The notes under the pieces are model-generated. The model saw only the letters and a program-made list of their open reading frames with translations, did not search any database and was not told where the DNA came from. 23,120 bases of DNA. Source: Gryganskiella cystojenkinii. Taxonomy: Eukaryota; Mortierellomycota; Mortierellomycetes; Mortierellales; Mortierellaceae. Positions 1 through 7,692 of the stretch are shown piece after piece. The translations under genes were made by a program, and so were the position numbers. Position 1 is the stretch's first letter, and each line of letters opens with the position of its first letter. The stretch covers positions 1-23,120 of the forward strand of contig JAAAIG010000631.1 in the NCBI GenBank assembly GCA_015852425.1. The letters run 5' to 3'.

Positions 1-743
1 TTGTGGCTCCTTTGGGGGATGGTTTTGTTTGAAGGATTCACGACTCAGGAACACTATCAACAGTACGAGAGAAAAACAATAGTGACAAACGTCGCGGACA
101 ATAGAGACAGGGAAAGAGGACAGCGCGGAGAGACCAAGATGCTGACGTCAAGTGTTGTTGATTCTGTGCCAGCCAGCCAGATCTACCAGGCGCATTGGTT
201 TCGCTGTGAAAGAGAAAGATAGAAGAAAGTAAACCGCCGAAGGGCACAAAGCACAAAATTTAACAACAGGAAAGCATTCAAACAAAAGCAATATCTTCCA
301 TGTCGCACAAGAACAACAAGCAACAAAAAAAAAATTTGCCTCTTCCTCTTTCCCCGGGTTCGACAACAGCTTGACAATCAAAGGAACGCGTCAAAGACTT
401 GAAACAAGAGAAGAAAGATGACGGCCTATTTGTCGGTGAAAGAACAACCTTGATCAATCTGTGGGTTAAAGAAACTCAAAGTACCTTCCCGCCTTAACTT
501 TTGAACATAAAACGTTGCTTTGGGTGGATGTGGTTCTCGGCTTTCAAACAAGGGCTCTCTAGACTTCGACCATATAAACAACAATGCATAAAATGCAAAA
601 ACGAGGCAAAATCAACAGAAAAATGAAAAAAATTGGGCAAAGAAAGATCCCCTGCCTTCTCTTGTTCTCTTTTGCTTTATTTCTTTTTCTTCATACTCTT
701 CCTTCGCCCTCCTCAACCCCACCCAGTTTTGCATTCTCCTCGA
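1..743. other. Upstream intergenic region of the kelch gene
   Basis: No convincing gene is visible; the small ORFs on both strands are mutually overlapping and low in complexity. The region holds a perfect CRE/ATF-type palindrome (TGACGTCA) at 143-150 and a TATA box at 573-578. A pyrimidine-rich stretch follows (about 650-740), typical of the leader just before a start codon in this window. Confidence 0.6.
573..578 (+). promoter_or_regulatory. TATA box of the kelch gene
   Basis: TATAAA lies about 170 bp before the ATG at 744, with a pyrimidine-rich stretch in between, so transcription would start near 600-610. ATGs at 584 and 623 fall close to that predicted start and may lie outside the mRNA. 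Confidence 0.45.
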
Positions 744-2696
744 ATGCTCGCGCAGTGGCAAGGTCTTTTCAGACCGAGTTGCTTCGTCAAAGTCCTTGTC
801 GTCACTCAATCCGCGAGGGTCTTCTCTGCCGCCATCCTCTTCACTCTCGCTGTCGTAACTGAATCAACCTCTATTGGTCCACCACCAACTTTTCAATCCC
901 AATGGATCACTTTGAATGAGAAGACCCTCTACATTCAAGGCGGATACAACACAGGAGGAGCGCTTTATTCTCTCGATCTGACACAGAGCTTCATAGACAC
1001 AAGTGCACCTTGGACCAAGCTCCCAACAGGCCCAGACACATATTGGGGTTCCATGACCTTTACGGCCGACCAAAAAAACTCATTGTTTTTGAGGCGAATC
1101 ATACCATCTTGTACACCTACACGATAGCAACCAATGAATGGCAGAGGGGAACGGCATTCAGTGGGCTTAACCCAGGGATCGTTATGCCAGCGATAACAGA
1201 TCCAAATACAAATATGGTATATATCCCCAACGCATACGGTCCAAAGACTTCCTTAAGCATGATGGGGTACGATGCCACGAGAGGGACTTCGATTGCTTTC
1301 AGTACGCCCTCCGTCCCGTCCAATTGGGTCGCTCCCTCAGCCGCATGGTCATCCCTTCGGAACTCGATCCTCTATTACGGTGGGAGCTATGGCGAGCCGA
1401 CCGGTGCCTTTGACTATTTCTACGAATATGTTCCAACCTCTAATATATGGTCCAATGTAACAACAACCGGGACCAGTCCAGGAAAGGTGATGCAGCCTTG
1501 CATGGTTCCTGCATATGGAGGCACAAAGATGGTCGTCTTTGGAGGATTCAACAATGTTGGCCTACCGCAGGGGCAAGTCTTTATCTTGGACCTTAAGCCA
1601 TGTCCTGGACAGAAGGGAATCCCACTGCCAGCGCCAGAGCTTTCATGGCTTGTGCTGTCGCAGGAGACAATTTCCTAGCTTGGGGAGGTACTGTTGATAT
1701 TCTTGTTCTAAGGGTTTCGAAAAGTCGACTCGTCACAGCCTACTTACTGCGCTAAGATTGTTCTCTATCATAGGTGTTCTCGGAATTAATGGTACTGGGG
1801 GTCCGATCCTCTCCTCCAACATCCCAATCATATACAACATGCGGACAAACCAATGGGTCACTCAGTTTGTGGCAGAAAACACAGCGTCGTCACCATCGCC
1901 CTCGACGGCGGCAGCTATTGGCGGAAGCATTGGAGCCATCATGGTCATGGCGGCCATTGGGACCGTCCTCTTTCTTCGTCGCAGGAAATCCAGACAACAC
2001 AAGGACCTCAAGGACGACAAGTCGGAAATTGATCTGAACCATTTTCATGGACCACCATCACAGCCCGAATACCCACCACCCAAGCCTCCTGTGCATCACT
2101 GGGCGGATGCAAACGCGAGCACTGATCATGTTCGACCGCCACCAAAGCCTTTGGATTCGTCAACTCGAGCAATGTCAAACCTCAATAGCAATCTCCAAGG
2201 AGAGATCCCACCATCATGTCCGCCACAGTACGAGACGAGCTTTCAGGAGTATGATCGAAGAGGTCGTAACCCACAGAGTAGCTCCTATGCGCAACAAGTC
2301 GGAGTCATCGAGGAGAATCAGGACGGCTATTCTCAAATGCATTCCTTGGCGGGTGGGCCTCATTCCTTGCCTCCTAGGTCAGACAGACAACCTCAGGGTA
2401 GTTTTAATGGGCGAGCACCTCAAGCTCATACTCAGAGATTAGCACGACAGCCACAGCAGAGACCACAACATGCAAACTCATCCTCCTCAAGGCATGATTC
2501 GATCTCGACAAACGCGACAAATTCGTCTTTCTTGGCCCCCTCAACAACGCCATATTTAGAAGTCGTAGAGTCGAAAGCAGATCTGGCAAGACGACAACTA
2601 GAGTTGCTACAGGTCCGGAATGCGTTGGAACTTGAAGAGCTGAGGATTCAACAAGCGTTAAAGGTGCAGCGGATGAAGGAAGAGTTGAGCCGGTGA
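744..2696 (+). CDS. Kelch-repeat single-pass membrane protein, frameshifted in exon 1
   Basis: Two exons, 744-1687 and 1774-2696, with an 86-bp GT-AG intron (1688-1773); the splice rejoins a glycine codon and continues a kelch blade (AWGG, then VLGINGTGG). If two lost bases are allowed for, the product is about 622 aa. It has a hydrophobic N-terminal signal segment (about residues 24-42), kelch/galactose-oxidase-like blades with repeated YIQGG, YYGG and VFGG motifs, an S/T/P linker, a TM helix at about 361-383 followed by RRRK, then a Pro/Gln-rich cytoplasmic tail ending in a charged coiled coil. This matches the ectodomain-TM-tail plan of large fungal kelch families, whose ligands are mostly unknown. 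ATG 744 is the first in-frame ATG. The reading frame breaks near 1072-1078 (a run of seven A) and again near 1598; both act as one missing base. It is either a young pseudogene or holds assembly errors. Confidence 0.75.
1688..1773 (+). other. Intron of the kelch gene
   Basis: Donor GTACTG and acceptor ATCATAG. It interrupts a kelch blade in phase 1, and removing it restores the reading frame of the second exon, which otherwise has no suitable start. Confidence 0.8.
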
Positions 2697-3118
2697 ATCG
2701 TTAACTGGGAATTGCTCTGCCCAAAGAGCTATCTGAAAATAACTGTGTCGCGACCAGATGTTGAGTGAGTTGATCCTTTGGTCCTCGAACGAACGAAACG
2801 CGAGATTTGAGACCAAAAGTTGACGGGAGCAGATCACGTGCACATTCATTTGATGAGAGTCTGAGACACATTTTTTTTTTAAACGATCAAGCGAAACCCA
2901 TCAACATCATCATTATCGTCATCATCGCGTCCTCCCTTTTCACAATTTCGTCCTCATTCCTTCCCTCTTCCGCCTAGAACAACCGTAAGCATCAATATAT
3001 TGTGGTCCTCAGGCGTCTCTTCTCACAATCGACTTATTTTAAGTGACTGATCAAATTGGTTTTCTCTAAAATATATATCCTTTTGGGCAAAAGGACACAG
3101 ATATAAACATCCATTTAA
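2697..3118. other. Intergenic region between the kelch and GCR1-like genes
   Basis: No gene seen. It holds an E-box (CACGTG) at 2835-2840, a T-run near 2872-2880 that may lie at the end of the kelch 3' UTR, a CAT-rich microsatellite near 2899-2925, and two AT-rich TATA-like elements (about 3067-3078 and 3102-3107). The second is only 12 bp before the ATG, so the first is the likelier TATA box of the next gene. Confidence 0.5.
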
Positions 3119-4666
3119 ATGCCAGATAAGGGCAGGACGCGGGAACAGAGGTTAGCTCACATCGAGAGTTTGCCAGAGACCCAGAGAGGTCTTCTCTTTT
3201 GGGAGGTAATTCATATAGATCATTCTAGTCACGTTGGGCTAAAAAAAAGCATTGAATCCAAGCCAAAGGAAAAGATATAAAAAAAACAAAACTGTACTGA
3301 CTGTCGCGGAATGTCCAAACTTCTTTATTAGGACTGGTGCGAAGAGAAAGGCATGGATAAACTGTCTATAACTCATGAGAAGCTGATCCAATTCACGTGC
3401 GACGTCCTCTTACCAATGGAGCGCGAATGGAGCAAAAAGCCAGAAACCACGGGCAAAGTTGCGATCGAAAAATCCAAGACGCTACTCGTCCCGATCATGC
3501 AGCTGAGGAACTGGATGCGGGATGTCTCTTCTCAACTCAAAGAGGCGACCGAAGTTCGGAGAGCGTCCCTGCAAGCTTCCGCAGCAGGCTCAGTATCGAC
3601 TTCATCAAAGGATGCTGCTGCCAAGTCAGTCGTTTCATCTCTAGCAGCAATGTCCACTTCATCATCATCAAAGTCGACGACGGCAGACCCAGCAACAATA
3701 GCCACCACAGCAACAACGGCTTCAACAAAAGCCAAAAAAGCTACCACAGCCGCAGCCAAGCCTTCCTTCTTGCCTGACCAGTCGATTGCCACCATGGAAA
3801 CCTCATCAGAATCGATCAACGTTCCCAAGACAAAAACGGCAGCTCAAACTCTCGCGGACAAGAAGACGACAAACAAAAAGAAGAAGGATGCTGATCTAGA
3901 GGAGAGCAGCGAACCTTCCACCCCAGAGCCTAAAACAGCACCACCTTCCCATCAACCAAGGAAGGTATCGGTCGCCGTTGTTGTCCCGACAAAAAAGTCA
4001 ACTAAGGCTTCCTCATCTTCCTCCACAGCTGCTTCGACTACGAAGGGAGGATCAACTTCAACAACGCAGGCCACAACTGGCGAGAACTCATATGCACGAT
4101 TCAAGGCGCAAGAGTTTCATACTCCAGGACGTGGAAAAGGTCCCGTGGTAGAAGATCCTTCCAAGGTTCTAAAACACCAGCTGAACCCAGAGGAAGGAAG
4201 GAATGTGCTCGAGGTCCTGGAAGAATGGCGCTATGGCCTCCATGGAGGACCAGCCCTTCAGGATCTCTATCTCCAATATGGTAGTCATTGGAAGGTTGAT
4301 GCCGATAAGAACCGATACGATGCTCGAGCTGCGGTCACGAAAGAGTATGTGAGACTCGTCCTCGAGGAAGGTCTTTCGGATGAAAAGGCTATCAAGTCCC
4401 TGGACTCATTGCAGGGTAGTAAAGCCCTCTACTACCTCTACCAGGCGATCCGCGAACAGCATCGAGTATCAAAGGCGGGCAAGACCAAGGAGAAGGAGAA
4501 GACAAAGAAACGGTCGGCTGGCTCGGATATTGACTCGGATTCAAACGAGAAACACAAGGAAGTCGAGGACAGGGATGGTAAGAATAAGGATACCGCCAGC
4601 ACCACCAACAAGACGAAGCGCCAGAGAAGGAGCTCTACTGCAGTTATTGCTGCAACTGCCAAGTAA
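3119..4666 (+). CDS. GCR1_C-domain putative DNA-binding protein
   Basis: Two exons, 3119-3205 and 3332-4666, separated by a 126-bp GT-AG intron (3206-3331) with a CTGAC branch-like site; product about 473 aa, probably nuclear. Exon 1 encodes 29 residues whose end joins smoothly to exon 2 to give a FWEDWCEEKG segment. That Trp/Cys-rich start and the following EKLIQFTCDVLLP helix resemble the N-terminal DNA-binding part of Crypton/GCR1/Ndc10-like proteins. A long Ala/Ser/Thr/Lys-rich low-complexity linker follows. Residues about 321-402 (EEWRYGLHGGPALQDLYLQYG and onward) fit the GCR1_C domain, named after the yeast glycolytic activator Gcr1. The C-terminus has basic clusters (KEKTKKR, KRQRR) that could act as nuclear signals. 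No YR recombinase catalytic core is seen, so it is a regulator-like protein, not a transposase. The family call is from motif recognition; targets are unknown. Confidence 0.75.
3206..3331 (+). other. Intron of the GCR1-like gene
   Basis: Donor GTAATT directly after a GAG codon, acceptor TTATTAG. Phase 0. The first exon has no other continuation, and splicing joins a conserved-looking FWE/DWCEEKG segment. Confidence 0.75.
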
Positions 4667-4860
4667 TCAAAAGAGAATTCCATAATAATATTTGAAACAT
4701 GAGCCCTGATATTGTCTCGGTTTTTGCATGTGTTCGACATTTCACAGGCTGAGCCATCAACTTCAAGAAATTCCCACTCTCAGCGAAGAACCCATCATTA
4801 GCGGTATTAATTGTGGTGATACTGACGAAATACAGAGCCACGACAGCAGCAGCAACAGCA
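4667..4860. other. 3' flank of the GCR1-like gene
   Basis: AT-rich start (about 4681-4697) consistent with a 3' UTR. A short minus-strand ORF (4644-4868) has a hydrophobic start but opens with GTG and has no recognisable domain, so I do not call it. Confidence 0.4.
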
Positions 4861-5405
4861 ATGGTCACTACACTGGTTACGAGTGGTAAACTACACGTGT
4901 TTATGAACTCTGCGTCAAGGGCATGACGTGTACCAGTTGTCCTTCAAAAGTGGCGTTACAAATTCTGATAAGACAATACTCACGGTGCTATTGAAGATCC
5001 CAAAGCTTAATGTGAATAAGCTTGGGTTCTCGCAGAGATAGCGGTCGGTGTCGCGTCAGGATAAGTCCGGTCAAGAAGTACTTGAATACGGTTTTCGCAC
5101 GAAGGAGGAATCCATGCATTTTACACCTGTTTTCCCACCGGCTACAACACTAGAAAATTTACCGACACCTATCACAATACCAACGAATCAACACAGCGAT
5201 GTGCAGTAACTACAACGGCGACCTGGGACGGGACGAGGTTGCGCACGAGGACAATCTTGATCACGAGGAAACCACCATGTGAACCACAATGTGCCCTAAG
5301 ACCGCCGTCAGTAACGAGATCCAGTCCGAGAGCGTGGAGCGCGGCAGCGAAGACGAAGAACTAACGAAAGAAAGAAAGAGAAAGCTTCGCCTCGGATTAA
5401 TATAG
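4860..5405 (+). pseudogene. Decayed coding-like stretch with an HMA-like metal-binding motif
   Basis: Protein-like text appears in all three plus frames, each cut by stops. Around 4895-4960 one frame reads VYELCVKGMTCTSC, which matches the first strand and GMTCxxC metal site of heavy-metal-associated domains (Atx1/copper-ATPase type), then soon stops. The next frame continues with a GVTN...NKLGF pattern resembling the end of such a domain. Further on, a segment at about 5057-5209 and an acidic/basic segment from ATG 5199 to a stop near 5402, interrupted by TGA 5280-5282, also look coding. No intron set that I can see rejoins them. It could be a dead copper-domain gene or a chance match; I am not sure. 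Confidence 0.3.
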
Positions 5406-5585
5406 ACACTTCAAATGAAATACTGCTCTTTTCCCAACATCACAGTTGGAAGAGACATAAGCTTACTGCAACAAGAATAAAATAGGGGTACCAGCCGACA
5501 CCATTCACTCCATTCTTCTGATCACATTCATTCCCCTCTTTGACTTGTGTCTCCCACTTGAACTCGCTTCACTTCACGCAAGACA

Positions 5586-5774
5586 ATGAAGATCAGCAGT
5601 CAGGGCAGCGAGAGGTCCACAGGAAGCAAGAAGATCAGAGAGAACGTGTTTGCGGTCATGGACGAGACTCTAGGCTCGTTACGCTTTCGAGTGGCTGGAA
5701 GTTACCTGTTGGATCAACAAGCCCAAGAAAGGATTGCACAACTGGAACGGTACATTGTCAAGACAAAGATATGA
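5586..5774 (+). CDS. Small hypothetical ORF, possibly the intact 5' part of a broken gene
   Basis: A 62-codon ORF with a good ATG context (A at -3), a CT-rich leader (about 5507-5580) and a TATA-like AATAAAATA element near 5476-5484. The product is charged and helical, with a likely amphipathic helix in its second half (LLDQQAQERIAQLERYIVK). I recognise no family. The helix pattern continues after the stop in another frame (EQQRQQDIRSIAALMRMVLG), so this is probably the start of a longer protein that has been frameshifted rather than a complete gene. Confidence 0.35.
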   Translation: MKISSQGSERSTGSKKIRENVFAVMDETLGSLRFRVAGSYLLDQQAQERIAQLERYIVKTKI

Positions 5775-6132
5775 AGGAACAACAAAGGCAACAAGACATC
5801 AGGTCTATCGCGGCATTGATGCGGATGGTCCTCGGTGCGGGTGACCCCTTCAGGCTTGTCAGACGGGGTGGAGAGAGCTGTGATCCGTTCTGAGACCAGT
5901 CCTCAAAGACAATCGTTGGAGGACCCATCGACACAGAGATTACACGAAACGGACTCGCAACAACACACGATGGACGGTTGGCGATGGAAGCAAGGTATCG
6001 AGACCTCACCAAGTTTACCTTACAGTCTAGGGACTAAAGAGGAGAGATACAAGTGGGCGAGAGAACGAATCGTAAATACATCCTAGAAATATCTGCTCTA
6101 GTGACAGCAAGTCCTTTGTTGCTGTGACGGCT
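5775..6132 (+). pseudogene. Decayed continuation of the 5586 ORF
   Basis: One plus frame (codons starting at 5765, 5768 and so on) reads as ordinary protein for about 360 bp but has stops at 5891-5893 and 6053-6055. The first part extends the helical end of the preceding ORF after a one-base shift near 5770. Residues around 5930-6050 (for example MEARYRDLTKFTLQSRD) remain protein-like. No good GT-AG intron spans either stop. The relation is inferred from composition and continuity only. Confidence 0.3.
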
Positions 6133-6177
6133 CATTTCCCCTCTCTTCCACTCTTTCCGAAAAACACGCCACCAAAA

Positions 6178-6309
6178 ATGTCACAGATAACCACTTTCTC
6201 AAATTGCATTCATTCATTTCCACATTGCATTCACTGCGCTCTTTCGTCTCTCTATTATCTCTCTACCTCCACATCCACAGGGTCACTTTTCCATCATGCC
6301 GCGACTTAA
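6178..6309 (+). other. Possible uORF overlapping the next start codon
   Basis: ATG 6178 opens a 43-codon Ser/His/Thr-rich frame that ends at 6309, 11 nt past the first base of the ATG at 6298's codon (start 6296), in another frame. It matters only if transcription starts upstream of 6178; the pyrimidine-rich leader (6230-6290) suggests the real start may lie downstream of it. Confidence 0.2.
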
Positions 6310-7201
6310 TCTCAACAAGCCCTCCCATATCATGATCACATGGTAAAAAAAAAAAAACGCGCACGCTGCCGTACCAGAATCGACCATTCAAATCTGCCTT
6401 CCATTCCATTTGCATGTCACCTTTTGGTGTTCGGTTTCGGGGAACGTTGCTCGAGACAATGTTACCCTTCTCGGATATAATCAAACAGGTGTCTTTACTT
6501 GTTTCAACCTTACCTTCTCCAACTTGTTTTGTGACGCTACCCGAATTAACCCCCCTTCTCTCCCACTCCTTCTCCTTCCCACTTCTTCCTCTGACAGGGC
6601 TGCCCTCACCATCTGTAAGTCCGCTTGCCACCTAATGATATTATAAAGGGCAATAGTACGAGCGGACCAAGTACTTACATACCCTCCATTTTCTTTATTG
6701 TGTATCCTTGTCTTTCTTCCAAAACCGCCCTTTAAAACGACAGCCGGTGCATTCTTCTATACCTTGACCAAGAATGATATCTACCTTCGTCGGAGAGTCC
6801 AGGCAGTACCCTCAGAGACCATCCCCACGAAAACTGAAATGTCTTGTAAGTGAACAAAAAAAAAAAGAGCCCCTTCTTCTTTCGTGCAATGTTTTATTTG
6901 CTCCGGAGTTTCCAATGCAATTCAAAGCATTAAGATCATAGAGAAAAAAAAATCTTTCGCGTTGCTTCTTTTGGGAACAAAGAGACAAAAAAAAAAAACG
7001 ATCGAAACGAGAACAACTCCGAAAAACAATGATACCTAAACCGAAAATCACCCCATTCGACTCTATGCTCTTTACACGAATCTAGGGGAAGAAAGGATCG
7101 CCAAAGACGAGGAGAACGCGGCCAAGAAGGGTTACAGTGTCAATTACAAGGATATCCGTGAGTCCACAGCCACCTCGTCAACCTCAACATCATCGTCATA
7201 G
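6296..7201 (+). CDS. Small single-pass membrane protein, four exons with a 17-nt micro-exon
   Basis: Exons 6296-6342, 6598-6614, 6744-6845 and 7086-7201; introns of 255, 129 and 240 bp, all GT-AG. The product is 93 aa. ATG 6296 has A at -3 and a CT-rich leader. Residues 1-12 are short and basic/polar; residues about 13-28 form one hydrophobic helix made by exons 1-3 (MITWAALTISGAFFYTL), then a basic stretch (LRRR), a polar segment with PSET/PTKTEMSW, an acidic/Lys helix (EERIAKDEENAAKKG) and a Ser/Thr-rich tail. The size, short basic N-terminus and single TM would suit a small inner-mitochondrial-membrane or ER protein, but I do not recognise the family. Each junction completes a split codon, and without splicing the frame stops right after exon 1. 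A GTGAGT at 7158 could serve as an extra donor giving another C-terminus. AATAAA follows the stop at 7234-7239. Confidence 0.65.
6598..6614 (+). other. 17-nt micro-exon
   Basis: The 17 bases GGCTGCCCTCACCATCT sit between CTGACAG and GTAAGT. They complete the Trp codon of exon 1, add AALTI and open the Ser codon finished in exon 3. Skipping it would shift the frame and stop shortly after the exon 3 junction. Confidence 0.65.
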
Positions 7202-7692
7202 AAAACAAGAGGTCCGCCGTGGATCCATTGAACAATAAAACAGTAACAACAGCGCACGAAGTATATCATGGGTTCGACCGAGTACACATGGAGGAGAACA
7301 GATTGCCTTCCTGGTATATCTTTCTCCGAGAACACACAGTGGGAAGTGAAAAAATAGACAAAAATGGGACTTTATACAATTGGTGGCAATATGCTTATAT
7401 ACTTTTTTTTGTTGTTGTTGTTGTTGCTGCTGTAATTTTTGTTGTTCTCTCTCTTCCAAGTTTTCTTCATTTTTTGTTGTTGGTTTCTTGGATGTTGTCG
7501 CAAGACGGCGTTGCTTAGGTATCAAAAAAAGCGACTACAAACCAATAACGCTGATGGGTGTGAGGTAGCTGGTGGAAGGCGTGGAAGTGTTTAATGACGG
7601 TGCTGCGACGTTGCAGTGTTGTGAATGGTGTCAATGTCGTGGTACAGTTGGTTGAACTCCTCCTGATCATTGCGACGGTGCATGTATGGGGA
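7202..7692. other. Convergent 3' intergenic region
   Basis: It lies between two 3' ends. It holds the AATAAA above, a (GTT)n microsatellite at about 7409-7430 next to a T-run, and no gene I can support. Opposing 3' UTRs may overlap here. Confidence 0.5.
7234..7239 (+). terminator. Poly(A) signal of the small membrane protein gene
   Basis: Canonical AATAAA 33 nt after the stop codon, in the convergent gap before the 3' end of the WRKY-like gene. Confidence 0.5.

Noticed and set aside
1577..1597. GT...AG stretch that might be a tiny intron explaining the second kelch frameshift
   Set aside because: It is 21 nt, below workable intron size, a multiple of three so it would not change frame, and would remove a kelch strand.
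4644..4868. Minus-strand ORF with a hydrophobic N-terminus resembling a single TM protein
   Set aside because: Starts at GTG with no ATG in its open frame, no leader or splice support, and overlaps the 3' end of the GCR1-like gene.
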